DNA of 64,000 nt, taken from contig OY855907.1 in NCBI GenBank assembly GCA_963693305.1, positions 37,094,356 through 37,158,355 of the forward strand. Reading direction: 5' to 3'. Shown in pieces: positions 1 to 9,991 of the stretch. Below the pieces are notes generated by a model. The model was not told the DNA's origin and did not search any database. It was given only the letters and a program-made list of their open reading frames with translations. The translations under genes and the position numbers were made by a program. Origin of the DNA: Meandrina meandrites (taxonomy: Eukaryota > Cnidaria > Anthozoa > Scleractinia > Meandrinidae). Within the stretch, counting starts at the first letter, position 1; each line of letters opens with the position of its first letter.

Positions 1-289
1 ATAAACGTGATGACATCATTACGTTGCTATGACAACTCCGATGTCAAAATAACACTGGTCATAACAAATTTTCATCTTTACCTAATTCAGCTGTGGTGAT
101 AGTTTTTCGATGGCATTGTTAATGACAGTCTGGTTAGTTCTCAAACTTGAGCGGTGTTGCCCCTAAAAAACCCAGTCGAGCCACCTTAAAGTTTCCGTTT
201 TTCTATTAGTGGCACAGTGTATATCATTGTATTTCAGTATGAGTTCTGTAGCCCTGTCGGCTGTTGGTAAGGAAGTTTGAAGCTTCTGG

Positions 290-720
290 AGCTCTTTAGC
301 CTAACTGGAACCATGTTGTATTTCGGGTTTTTGGTCCAAAGTTGTGGTCCTCCCAGTCGCAATTCGCGATTTATAGCCTTACTGGCACAATATATTTGTA
401 TTCAATGAGCTGATGATCAGCAGAGGGCTCCCTAGCCTAAAGTGCTATTGTACAAGAAGTTTGTTTGTCTTGCAACTTTGCTGGCCTAACTGGCACAATA
501 TATTTGTATATTCAGGGGATTTTAGTCCTCAGAAAGTTCGTTGCATTCTAGAGATTTTAGTCCAAAGTAGTGGGCTCCTCAGACTTATGGCAGTTGTACA
601 CGAAGTTTGTTTGCCTTGCTAGTTTGTTAGCCTGGCTCACATAGTGATTTTGTCTTAGGGGTTTTTTGGTCCTAAGTAGTGGACTCCCCTGCCTTACTGG
701 CAGTCAGTGATGTAAAGCTT
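290..720 (+). repeat. Degenerate tandem repeat, units of roughly 75-150 bp
   Basis: Two short phrases recur in the same order. One is AGCC(T)TAACTGGCAC followed by AATATATTTGTAT, seen near 297, 373, 482 and 629. The other is TTTRGTCCWAAGTNGTGG followed by CTCC, seen near 333, 558 and 668. Copies are diverged and unevenly spaced, so this is an old array rather than a clean satellite. No coding capacity is retained through the units. Confidence 0.5.
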
Positions 721-1099
721 GTTAAGGTCGCGTACTTACGCAAAATGATCGAGAAATAGTTATGCATCATGCTATATTCATTGACGTGAGATGGTTCGCA
801 GGAATCCACAAGGACGCTACGCTAGTGGCCAGTGGTGACGGTTTTTTTCCTATCAAGAAGCAAGTTATTGAGTGTGTGATGTAACGTAGTTTATATTAGT
901 TCTTGCAGTTGCTGTATCGTGGTTCGGGTTGGTTCTTGACAGGCCGCCTTCCTAAATAAACTTATTTGTCCTTAAGCTGTGTGCTTATTTGTTGTGAAGT
1001 GGAGGTAAAATATGGGGTTTCTGTTATAAGAATAAATTGTAAAAAGGCAGAAGAAAAACCTGTTTTGATGGGCTTGCTTTGGGGTTGCTTTGGGCTTGC

Positions 1100-1360
1100 T
1101 TTGTATAGGTTTACCAGAGCCAATCGAACGCAATCCATTTAATTGTGTTCGATTGAGTTCGGTTTCCGAACCCAATCAAACACAATCAGATGGATTGAGT
1201 TCGATTGAGTTCGATTTTTTCGTTTGAATTCGATTTGTTCGGAAATCGAACTCACTGAAAGTCTGGTGTTCGATTTCGTTCGATTGCCGAACTCAATCGA
1301 ACTCAATCCACGGATTGAATTCGATTGAGTTCGATTTTCGAACGTTCGATTGACTATGCC
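1100..1360. repeat. GTTCGATTGAGTTCGATT direct and inverted repeat cluster
   Basis: The motif GTTCGATT, often paired as GTTCGATTGAGTTCGATT, occurs many times in both orientations (the inverse reads AATCGAAC) over about 260 bp. The arrangement could fold into several alternative hairpins. It looks like the internal part of a palindromic element, but I could not define flanking target-site duplications. Confidence 0.55.
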
Positions 1361-2085
1361 GGGTGTATCAAAGCTTCAAAATTCTGCATATTTCTGAAGC
1401 CGTGAGATCCTGCATTTAATATTCACGCTAAAGCGTAAGTTTAATTTTAGCCCGACGGCTTTTTGCAGTCAATTTTTCACTAAGTGGCTTTACCGATCCT
1501 TCTAAAAATTCCATTTAAGTTCGAAGCAATATTGTACATTACCATTTTCCTGTCTGAATTCTTGAGAAGCTGCTGTCGTGATCAAGTCCGTGAATTGTGG
1601 TCAAAACAAAAGATTGCCTGACGAGCTAAAAATACTTCTTTCAATGAAGACTACAAACAATAGACTTGTAACAATAGAAAATAGCATTGGCCAATATCCT
1701 CTGACAATGAAGATTCGCAGCAGCTTTTAAGCATGTAAAACTAAGCAATTCAATCGATGAATAGCACAGATCTTTAAAAAATACCTACCTGTAGTTTGCA
1801 AAAGGCTAGACAGGCTAAATGACGAGCGACGCGTGAAAATAACATTTCGGGATCGAAAACGGCGGACGCATTCCTATCCAGTGACGTTTTATCGCCCACA
1901 GCGAAAAGTATTCCCTTGACAAATTAAAACAGTCCCTTGAGAGTATACAAAAATGTGTGTCAGAGAGTGCCACCAATGATCCCAATTCTTACCATTTTCC
2001 TTGGTAACCAAGCAAAATAGTCGAAAAAAATGGAGTCTCGCACACCACAGTGTTTGGAGCATCCAATTGGTACCTGGAAGGTCAT

Positions 2086-2203
2086 GGTTTTGACTAGGCT
2101 CGATTTCCCGCCGTCCTCTCGTGTTCGGTCTTTCCTCCCCGATTCGGGGAGGAGCGCAGGCTCATTCCCCGAACAGCGGCTGGTAATCGAGCCTAGGTTT
2201 TGA
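2086..2203. mobile_element. 102-bp MITE with perfect 8-bp TSD (hAT-like)
   Basis: The element occupies 2094-2195. It begins CTAGGCTCGATT and ends AATCGAGCCTA, forming short terminal inverted repeats. Identical 8-bp direct repeats GGTTTTGA lie on both sides (2086-2093 and 2196-2203). An 8-bp duplication is the usual footprint of hAT-superfamily transposases. The interior has a GC-rich hairpin around CCCCGATTCGGGG. It has no coding capacity and depends on an enzyme encoded elsewhere. Confidence 0.75.
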
Positions 2204-2289
2204 CTCCCATCAATCAGGGACTAAAATTTCAGATTCGACTTGAGAGTACCTTCAGTTAGTCCCCTTAAATCGTTAAAATGAATCAAATG

Positions 2290-2811
2290 AATGTATTTTT
2301 AATTGACATTTGGTACCAGGATCCCATCATTTCCAAGTACTGGCTGCAAGTCGAGAGAAGTGGTGTCCTCAGCATGGAACTTGTCGATCACGTGTTTTCC
2401 AAGTTCATCCAACAAGGCCTTGTCAAAGAAGACATCTTGGACATGATGGAGAAGTTTGGATTGATCGCAAAGTTCTCTCCCTCCCCAGATGATGTCAAGT
2501 TCTTCGTGCCAGCTCAACTTAAGTCATCCCCCGAGATCCTTTTTGAAGTAGAGCCTTCTGACCATGATCCCTGCCATGGACTTCTGTCCCTGCCCACTGT
2601 ATCTTCGCTTCGTGGTTGGGTTTGTCCCTCATGGACTGTTCCCACAGCTGGTTTCAAGAACCATTTCCTGGTGTTCCAAGACCGGACCCGCCCAGTCCCC
2701 AAACCTGTATCTCAATGGTGCTTGGTTTGTTATCGGGAGGCAGGTAATCCACGATTTTATTCTGATTTGCAAGAGGGGTTTTATCAAAATTGTCCATTAA
2801 ATGATTTTTGA
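2290..2811 (+). pseudogene. Roco (COR domain) protein fragment, frameshifted
   Basis: Frame 1 encodes a winged-helix-like stretch (SGVLSMELVDHVFSKFIQQG, then KEDILDMMEKFGLIAKF, then VPAQL) typical of the COR dimerisation domain that follows the Roc GTPase in Roco proteins. After about 2570 the COR-like reading continues in frame 2 as CPLYLRF, GFVPHGLFPQLVSR and NGAWFVIGRQVIHDF. The shift can be explained by a 19-bp insertion at about 2574-2595, bounded by the microhomology CCCTGC. No Roc GTPase motifs or LRRs are found upstream, and no continuation downstream. It is therefore a truncated, broken copy. Family recognition is from motif memory; a COR-bearing NLR-like protein is an alternative parent. 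Confidence 0.7.
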
Positions 2812-3145
2812 CAATACTGTTTGCTAGAAATAGATCAAATAATGCCCAGTTTCATTTTTCGGTGTAAAAATATTATATAAACTTGTCGCTCAGTGCGATA
2901 AGGAAGAGGGTCCCCTATACCCCTTTGCAAAACTGAATCACGTAAAAATATTTGTCCTTTTCACGCGTCACGAATAATTACCAAAATGTTTTCACGTTCA
3001 CGCAAAAATCAAGGCGATCGCAGTTTAGACTTTAGCGCTCGGAAGGCGTAAAACCGCAAAAATTTGATTTGAGTGTTGCATATCACGTCTCGATAGCTTA
3101 CAAAGTTTCATCTGTTCAAAACCTAACCACAGAGCTGTACATTTA

Positions 3146-3312
3146 TATATGTTGTGGTTTAAATTTTTCTTTGGTTTAAAATTTTTCAAACCAGTTTGAT
3201 TTTTAGTTTTCATTGTCTTGTATTGATTATCATAATCTAAAACAAAGGGAAATAAAAATCAAACTGGTTTGAAAAATTTTAAACCAAGGTAAAATTTAAA
3301 CCACAACATATA
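3146..3312. repeat. Foldback element with 60-bp arms
   Basis: Arm 1 is 3146-3205 and arm 2 is 3253-3312, separated by a 47-bp loop. Reverse-complementing arm 2 reproduces arm 1 with only two or three mismatches; outer ends read TATATGTTGTGGTTTAAA. It is probably a MITE or foldback transposon that would form a long hairpin when transcribed. No convincing target-site duplication was found. Confidence 0.75.
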
Positions 3313-3589
3313 CTCGAACACTGAAAGAATTGATAATTAAGCCACGAACAAGATATGATTCACCAATCACGTCTAATTCAACTCTTCGTTCACGGGTCAC
3401 GTTTAAGTTAAAAATTGCTTTCGCGTGCACGTGAAAAGATCTTGAAATTGGCAATCACGAATCACGAAAAAATAAAAGCTTCAATCACGTTTCATGGAAA
3501 AATAAATTACTCCAATCACGCTTCACGTAAAAAGTATAGGGGACCGTCAAGGAACTGCTCTTTTATGAGCTACTAAGAATAATGAAACT

Positions 3590-3804
3590 AACCACATAAT
3601 ATCATAAGAGTACTACAGTTCAATTTTTCAGAGTCCACATAATCTCAGAAGAGTACTACAATTCAATTTTTCAGAGTCCACATAATCTCAAAAGAGTACT
3701 ACAATTCAATTTTTCAGAGTCCACATAATCTCAAAAGAGTACTACAATTCAATTTTTCAGAGTCCACATAATCTCAAAAGAGTACTACAATTCAATTTTT
3801 CTGA
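3590..3804 (+). repeat. 43-bp tandem repeat, about 5 copies
   Basis: The unit starts GTCCACATAATCTCAAAAGA and continues through GTACTACAATTCAATTTTTC. Unit starts at 3633, 3676, 3719 and 3762 are exactly 43 bp apart, with one diverged copy upstream (about 3590). Units are nearly identical, indicating recent expansion. Spacing lacks the unrelated spacers of a CRISPR array, so this is an ordinary minisatellite. Confidence 0.9.
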
Positions 3805-4098
3805 GTGATGATAATCAGCAGTATTGTGATTTCTATTTCCTTTTTTCTGTTTGTTTCTCCTTAAGCAAATTCAGAAAAACGTTTAAGGCAACTTGCCTTT
3901 CCAAATGTTCCGTTCAGTTCTGGTAACTTTGCCAAAAGATTTTTCAAAGCTTATTTGTTCTTCTCCTGTTTGATTTTCGTGAAGGGCAAGCCATTGAATA
4001 CGGGTGGCAGTGCCGTAACAACATCGAGGAGTTGTGTTAGAGAATGGCGTCGGGCATGATAGAAAAGGTTCCTCAGTCTTTCTCAGCCCACTTAAGAT

Positions 4099-5409
4099 AT
4101 GAATTCAACAGTTTTTCAACTTGCATTAGGATTTAAAGAAACTGTGGCTTTCCTTCATTTTTGTAGCATTAATTTGTCTTCTTCTTCCATTCGTGGCACA
4201 TCTCAAGGCTTACCAGTACAAGGCAATCCAGGGATGCCCGCATTGAGAGTAACACTCTTGGCCAGTGAGTGGAGTTTATCTATGGGAGGTTTGTCAACCA
4301 TAAACAGAGAGCTTGCCACGTTATTGGCCAAACACAAGCAAGTAGAAGTCACACTCTTAGTCCCACAGTTTGCCTGTTCTGAGGAAGAAAAGAGAGCTGC
4401 CAGAAGTCACAACGTTGCCGTTAGAGAAGCAGAACGACGTCCAGGCTACACCGAGCCCCTCGACTGGTTGAGCTTCCCACCAAGAGACCTTGCCATTGAC
4501 ATTGTGCTGGGTCATGGAGGGAAGCTTGGTAAACAAGCCCAAGTCATTAGAGAGTCACACAATTGTAAATGGGTGCAAGTAGTGCACACTGCTCCTGAAG
4601 AACTTGGAATGCACAAAGACTATCCCAAAGCCATTTCCAAAGGTGAAGAGAAGAATAGAACTGAAGTAGACTTGTGTAAAATGGCAAATCTTGTTGTGGC
4701 AGTTGGACCAAAATTGACAGAGGCTTATTCTTCTTACCTGCGCTCATGCAAGACACGCCAAGGTATAATCCAGCTGACTCCAGGAACATTCAGGGAATTT
4801 TCAGACGTACAACAAGCAACAAACGAGAGTGACAAGTTCAAGGTGTTGACTTTTGGCCGTGGTGATCCTGAAGATTTCAGTCTCAAAGGATATGACATTG
4901 CTGCCAAAGCAATAGTTGAACTGAAAGACAGATCTTATCGTCTGATTTTTGTTGGCGCACCTGAGGGGAAGCAGGAAGAAGTCGCAGACAACTTGCTGCA
5001 AAGTGGAATCTCTAAAGATCAGTTGATTGTCCGAAAGTTTGTGACAAGTAAAGAAAGATTAAAAGAGCTGTTTTGCGAGGCTGATCTTGCCATTATGCCG
5101 TCCAGGACTGAGGGGTTTGGACTGACTGCACTGGAAGCCTTGTCTGCTGGTCTTCCCATTCTTGTGAGTGGTAACTCGGGTTTTGGAGATGCACTGCGCA
5201 TTTTACCATTAGGCAAGCCACTTGTGGTGGATTCTGCTGACCCTAAAGAGTGGGCCAAGGCAATCAGAGCTGTCCGCCTGAAAGACAGAGCAGAGCGACT
5301 TGAAGAGATTCAAAGGCTGCGGACGAGTTATCAAGAGAAGTACAGCTGGGAGAAGCAATGTGAAGACCTTGTTGACACGATGTGGTGTATTGTTGGTAAT
5401 TTTTGTTAG
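4099..5409 (+). CDS. GT4-family glycosyltransferase-like protein (single exon)
   Basis: The 436-residue ORF resembles the GT-B fold family GT4, whose members transfer sugars from nucleotide-sugar donors with retention of configuration. The N-terminal Rossmann half starts at M46 (MPALRVTLLASEWS, then GGLSTINREL with the glycine-rich acceptor loop). The C-terminal donor half contains TFGRG, KGYDIAAKA and LIFVGAP, and ends in the EX7E signature TEGFGLTALEAL (E338 and E346). An in-frame TAA lies just before the first ATG (4093-4095), but M46 fits the domain start better. No signal peptide or membrane helix is evident. Cnidarian genomes carry GT1/GT4 domains fused to NACHT or TPR modules, so this may be a relative or a detached domain of that group. 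A possible donor (GTAATT) at 5396 leaves open a further exon. Acceptor and donor are unknown. Confidence 0.8.
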   Translation: MNSTVFQLALGFKETVAFLHFCSINLSSSSIRGTSQGLPVQGNPGMPALRVTLLASEWSLSMGGLSTINRELATLLAKHKQVEVTLLVPQFACSEEEKRAARSHNVAVREAERRPGYTEPLDWLSFPPRDLAIDIVLGHGGKLGKQAQVIRESHNCKWVQVVHTAPEELGMHKDYPKAISKGEEKNRTEVDLCKMANLVVAVGPKLTEAYSSYLRSCKTRQGIIQLTPGTFREFSDVQQATNESDKFKVLTFGRGDPEDFSLKGYDIAAKAIVELKDRSYRLIFVGAPEGKQEEVADNLLQSGISKDQLIVRKFVTSKERLKELFCEADLAIMPSRTEGFGLTALEALSAGLPILVSGNSGFGDALRILPLGKPLVVDSADPKEWAKAIRAVRLKDRAERLEEIQRLRTSYQEKYSWEKQCEDLVDTMWCIVGNFC

Positions 5410-7375
5410 AGTACTTCGAGACATTTATCGTTTTGTGTTGGATTGTAGCGTACACTTAATTGCATTTTATAGTGCCTCGAACCTAATTCAAACATAAACT
5501 GTTTCTATTCCCTCCCTTTCTAACTGTTGTTTGCGAACATATATATAAAGCGAAACGAGACGGCGTTGGGTAGGGGTTCATGTGATATGTTATGTTTTTG
5601 TGAAATGTTGCGATTGAGTGGTTTTCAATTGAGTGCCGTAAAACTAAAACAAAATTAATCACTTTAACCAATCACAAAGGAAACAAACGTCCCATTTAGC
5701 CAATTAGAGGGGAAGAAAATGCATGAAGCCATAGCCAGCCAGCCAGCCAGGGCCGTAACCAAATCCAGAAGCTCTGAAACACTATTTTCAGCACTTCTCC
5801 TGAGGTATTTCTTCAGAAAAGGCAATCTCGTTCAACTGGGGATTATTTTCCCAACAAATCGTATTTTGTTTTTTAATTTTGAGTTAAATCTAGACAAGTC
5901 AAGTGCCTCGTCTTGCTTCTTGTTAGCTGCGGCCCTGGAAGCATGACCAGCATGAATCGCGGGAAAACGTGTTCGAGGGAGTCATGATTGATTTCGGTTT
6001 TTATGGGAAAGTGGCGCAAGTTTTTTAAACCAGTCATACAGCATAGAAATGCAAAACCAAAGTGAATGCGAGTTACGTTCGACACACAATTGAAAACCGC
6101 TCTAAATGTGTGAAAGAGGTGATTTTGTCCGAGAGTGTACTTCTGTGAAACATTGCTATTTTGGACATCAACTAATGGTAGTGTCAGGTTGATATGAAGG
6201 AGGTTTGGATACCCGGTCTAAATAAGCATAGATTTTTACGATTTTATTTCCCCGTTTACTCCTTAGTTTTTTTTCGATTGAGAAGATATATCAAACACTT
6301 GAGACAGTGTTCCATCGGCTGTCCAAACACCTCGAATTTCGTCCACGTCGTATTTTCAACTCTCTTCTTGGTGTTTGAAAATCCCGATAAAAAGGGTTCC
6401 TCGTGTTTGATATTATTACGTCTAGATTTTCAGAAGTGGTCATTACGCCGATATGAACTGAGAAAAGAAGCGGAGAATATCAGTGTTCATTTATTTCTAA
6501 ATTTATTTTCTAGTATTTTGGGATAATTCTTGAGAACTACTCATTAAATTTATTAATAGTTACTTAAAATTAGTTTGCAATTCAGCAATAATTTAATTTT
6601 ACAATTTCCTTCTTGTGAAGCACCATCGCACAACATGGATACTATTACTGGAACGCACTCCACTAATAAATGGTAAATACTAGGAATAATACTATCTGAG
6701 ATATTTTGGACAACAACAAATGAAAGAAATTAGATTCATCGAGATGTCATAACCGTTAGTCATTTAAATTAATTAACTAAAGATAGTTTATCAATAAGAC
6801 ATTGTTTTACCAGTATAATGCTTTGTTGATAAATAAATCTATATACTGTACTGTCTACTTAATACTTTCGGCGATGGAAATGATTACGGAGCATGATAAT
6901 CAACGATGCTGACACTACATAACAGACTACAAAACAGGGTACCTCGTTTCCAGGGGTGGGAGAGAGAGGGACCCTGAGAATGAAGTTGATTGCGGGCGGG
7001 GGTTGATTGTTATTAAATTTTTCCAGCAAGGACCCTCGTCATTTTTTCATGGAAACCCCAGCCCCTTCTCTGTGGCTTGTGTGAAGTATCTTCTGCCCTT
7101 TCCTCGGGAAAATGCAACAGCACCTGGGAACAAGGCCAGCAAAAAGAATGAGGCTGAAAAAAAAAACAAGCTGACAAAGAACTGGGGCAAGAGCAGGAAA
7201 TAAATAATAGTAGTAGTGACGTTAAGTTGGCCAGTCGTAATTATGGTCAATTAATTAGCAATGTATTCCATTAGAAAACATGCCATTCCAGAGCTGTGAG
7301 CCAGTCATATGCTGTTCTGACTAGAAACAATAGGTCTGCTTTGTTGATGCCTTGCATTTACTGTGTTCTGCCACC
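5410..7375. other. Intergenic DNA between GT4 ORF and zinc-finger gene
   Basis: Apart from the MITE at 5611-6105, I recognise nothing. ORFs at 5719, 6194 and 7003 are short, unsupported by domains, and AT-rich. This space holds the 3' flanks of two convergent genes (GT4 on plus, zinc finger on minus). Confidence 0.6.
5611..6105. mobile_element. MITE with GCGGTTTTCAATTGAGTG-type termini
   Basis: The left end reads GAGTGGTTTTCAATTGAGTG. The right end, reverse-complemented, reads GAGCGGTTTTCAATTGTGTG. Both sub-terminal regions contain CCAATCACAAAGG or its relatives and a GCGGGAAAACGTGT-like block. A second copy of the same family lies in the myosin gene at 28611-28857. The middle (about 5735-5943) is absent from the second copy, so it is probably a nested insertion. 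Confidence 0.65.
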
Positions 7376-9991
7376 TTAAATAACATCTTCAAGAACAATT
7401 ACCTCCACACCAAAAGTACCTTCTAATGTATCAGCAGCGACACCATCACTGTCCTCATGTATGTTGTTTTGAGGTGAACTGAAACATTCATTGAAATTGT
7501 CACACTTGTCGAGTCCTTCATTGTTACTATGTTTGGAACAATAACCATTGCCAGGTGAATATTCATGTGGAACAGTCCTATCCCATTCAAGAGGCTTGCC
7601 ACCACAGTGATTTCTAACATGCTCTGTAAGTTGAGAAGCATCTTGGAAACACTGGTAACACTTCACACATTTGTGCGGGACTTCTTGGCTGTGACTTTCC
7701 ATAGTTTCAGTGACATCTCCTGAGTCACTCAAACCTTCCTCATTCTGAGTCTGCAAATCAACATTTGCCTCACTACAATTGCCTGCTACAACACTGGAAG
7801 AAGTCATAACAGACTTTTTATAATGTAGAAAGTGTACTCTTCTTATGTGTTTATTGCGGTTTGTTGAGATGGCAAATCGCATGTCACATTCTGAACACTT
7901 GAAAGGTTTCTCTCCTGTGTGGATTCTCTCATGATTCCTCAGACCATCAAGCCGTGCAAAGCTCTTACCACATTTTTTACATTCGTGCGGCTTTATACCC
8001 AAGTGAACCTTTGTGTGAATGCATAGAGACGATCGATGGAAAAACGTACTATCACAATAGGTACACTTAAAAGTTTCTCTTTCTGTGTGGGTTAATCTTT
8101 CATGATTCCTCAGATCTTCATATCGCAGAAATTCTTTTTCACATTCTTTACATTTGTGAGGCTTCATACCAGGATGAATCTTTCTGTGTTTTCTGTAAGT
8201 TGATTTACTTAAAAAAATCCTTTCACAAGCATCACATTTGAGGGGGCTTTCTCCATGAAGTGTTATTATGTGAGTTTCAAGGTCACCTGGTAGTTTGAAA
8301 GACATTTGGCACCGTGGACACTTATGGCGTCTCACCTCTGAATGTGTTCTCTGATGTTTAACAAGATGTGGGGCAGATGAAAAGAAACAATTGCAATGAG
8401 TACACTGGTAGGATAATTTCTTGTCACCACATACTCTCTGTGCATGCAACCTTAGTAGTATAGGACTCTCAAAACACTTGCCACATTGGCTACAACTGCT
8501 AAGATCCTCCACACGGCTTATTTCAGCTTGATGTACCTTCAAGTGGAACTGCAGATAGAGACGTGTCCTAAAGCCTTCATTGCAGTGATGGCATTTATAG
8601 GGTCTCTCACCAGTGTGAATCCTTTCATGAATTTTAAGTGCTGTCCAGTTTCGTAAGCGTTTACCACAATGGGTACATTTTGGGTTGTGAATTTGTTCAT
8701 GATATTTCAGACCAGTAAATGATGTAAAAAGTTTCCCACAGTGACCACATTTCCGGGTCTTTCTAAGATTATGAACTCTTTTATGTTCTGATAAACTTAT
8801 AGAATTCTTGAAGATCGTGTTGCAGTGGGGACATTCTACAGGCTTTTCCTCATGTCTTTTCATGTGTTTTCTCAAATACTTTGTTGTCTTGAAAAAGGAG
8901 TTACAGAAACTACACTTTAATTTTCTCTCCTCTGTGTGAATGTGCTTTTCGTTATGTTTTCTAAACCACGCAGCATTCCTAAATGTCTTGTGACATTCAG
9001 CGCATTGGAAGAGCATCTTCTCATGCATGCGTTCATGTACACGACGCTGTGACTTGGTCGCAAATGAGCAGTCACATTTCCCACATTTGTAAGGCTTCAC
9101 ACCGGTATGGCATCTTTTGTGCACTTCAAGCATTGACTTTGTTAAAAAAGCCTTGTCACAGTGAGTGCAGTTATAGGGTTTTGGTTCTTTAGTATGTGTT
9201 TGTTTGTGTTTACGGCAGGATGACCTTGATGAAAAAGACTTGTCACAGTGGGTGCACTTGAAAGGCTTCTCTCCTGTGTGCCGTCTTTCATGTGCTTTGC
9301 GCCTCGATGGAATACTGAAGGAACTATCACAGTAAGAGCACTTGTAACGTTTCTCTTCACCATGATGACTCTGCTTATGATAGCGTAGGTTTGTCCTACT
9401 AACAAAAGACTTGCTGCACTGGTCACATGGAAAGGGCCTCTCTCCAGTGTGAAATCGCTCATGCATTTTCAGCTGTGACTGTATCCTGAAACTCTTTTCA
9501 CAGAATGAGCATTTAAATGGTAGCTCACCAGTGTGTCTTCTTTCATGTTGTTCAAAGCGACCCTGGCTCTTAAAAGACTTGTCACAATATGTGCAATTAT
9601 ATAGCACCGTAGACTGTGTAGACTTGATGCGCTTTGGGCGAGGTACTTTTCTTTTAAGTGGCTTTCCACGCTTTAATGGAGAAACAGACACTTGTACCTC
9701 ATTAGATGGTGCCTGCAGCTCATTAGATGGTGCCTGCAGCTCATTAGATGAACTTGAAGACTGTACTTGTTCCTCATGTTTCCTGGCATGGGCTTTTAAC
9801 TTCCTCTCCTCTCGGAAGTACATGCCGCAGTGTTCACATCTGAGGAGCTTTTCTATGGGGTGCAAATACAGGTGGGTTTCCAATTCCGAAGGAGAACCAA
9901 AGCACATGCCACACTGTATACAAGTGTAGCTCCTTGCACTTAAGCCAACAGGAGAAGTAAACTTTAAAGCTCCTTGATAAGTATTAGACAT
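7376..9991 (-). CDS. C2H2 zinc-finger protein, about 24 fingers (single exon)
   Basis: This 871-residue ORF encodes about 24 C2H2 fingers of the Kruppel type (CX2C-X12-HX3-5H), many joined by TGE(K/R)PF/Y-like linkers. Two fingers lie at the N-terminus, followed by a Ser/Gln-rich spacer containing a small repeat of SNELQAP. About 21 fingers follow without a long break, and one isolated finger (HKCVKCYQCFQ) sits near residue 795. One finger is degenerate (second His replaced by Cys in RLHAQRVCGD). I see no KRAB, SCAN, ZAD or BTB domain. Such proteins bind DNA in the nucleus; the target cannot be read from sequence here. The start is the ATG at 9991, with an in-frame stop at 10004-10006 just upstream on the minus strand. 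That upstream sequence (TTCCTTAAACAG) also resembles a splice acceptor, so a 5'UTR intron is possible. The orthologue is unidentified, as is usual for expanded ZNF families. Confidence 0.93.
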   Translation of the reverse strand: MSNTYQGALKFTSPVGLSARSYTCIQCGMCFGSPSELETHLYLHPIEKLLRCEHCGMYFREERKLKAHARKHEEQVQSSSSSNELQAPSNELQAPSNEVQVSVSPLKRGKPLKRKVPRPKRIKSTQSTVLYNCTYCDKSFKSQGRFEQHERRHTGELPFKCSFCEKSFRIQSQLKMHERFHTGERPFPCDQCSKSFVSRTNLRYHKQSHHGEEKRYKCSYCDSSFSIPSRRKAHERRHTGEKPFKCTHCDKSFSSRSSCRKHKQTHTKEPKPYNCTHCDKAFLTKSMLEVHKRCHTGVKPYKCGKCDCSFATKSQRRVHERMHEKMLFQCAECHKTFRNAAWFRKHNEKHIHTEERKLKCSFCNSFFKTTKYLRKHMKRHEEKPVECPHCNTIFKNSISLSEHKRVHNLRKTRKCGHCGKLFTSFTGLKYHEQIHNPKCTHCGKRLRNWTALKIHERIHTGERPYKCHHCNEGFRTRLYLQFHLKVHQAEISRVEDLSSCSQCGKCFESPILLRLHAQRVCGDKKLSYQCTHCNCFFSSAPHLVKHQRTHSEVRRHKCPRCQMSFKLPGDLETHIITLHGESPLKCDACERIFLSKSTYRKHRKIHPGMKPHKCKECEKEFLRYEDLRNHERLTHTERETFKCTYCDSTFFHRSSLCIHTKVHLGIKPHECKKCGKSFARLDGLRNHERIHTGEKPFKCSECDMRFAISTNRNKHIRRVHFLHYKKSVMTSSSVVAGNCSEANVDLQTQNEEGLSDSGDVTETMESHSQEVPHKCVKCYQCFQDASQLTEHVRNHCGGKPLEWDRTVPHEYSPGNGYCSKHSNNEGLDKCDNFNECFSSPQNNIHEDSDGVAADTLEGTFGVEVIVLEDVI

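Larger units (their letters stand above)
1..2085. other. Intergenic DNA, no gene recognised
   Basis: I see no exon with a recognisable protein domain here; the small ORFs (for example around 413-622) are isolated and low in information. The stretch contains two repeat zones listed separately (290-720 and 1100-1360). An AATAAA-like signal near 953-960 could be the 3' end of an unseen transcript, but there is no supporting coding sequence. Confidence 0.6.
2812..4098. other. Intergenic DNA with a foldback and a tandem array
   Basis: There is no recognisable gene. The stretch holds the 3146-3312 foldback and the 3590-3804 tandem array, both listed separately. Several CACG-containing words (tcacg, acgtg) recur between 2930 and 3540, many in the context AATCACG, suggesting a further degenerate repeat. 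Confidence 0.6.

Noticed and set aside
3590..3804. Possible CRISPR array
   Set aside because: Repeats are directly adjacent with no unique spacers, and the DNA is eukaryotic.
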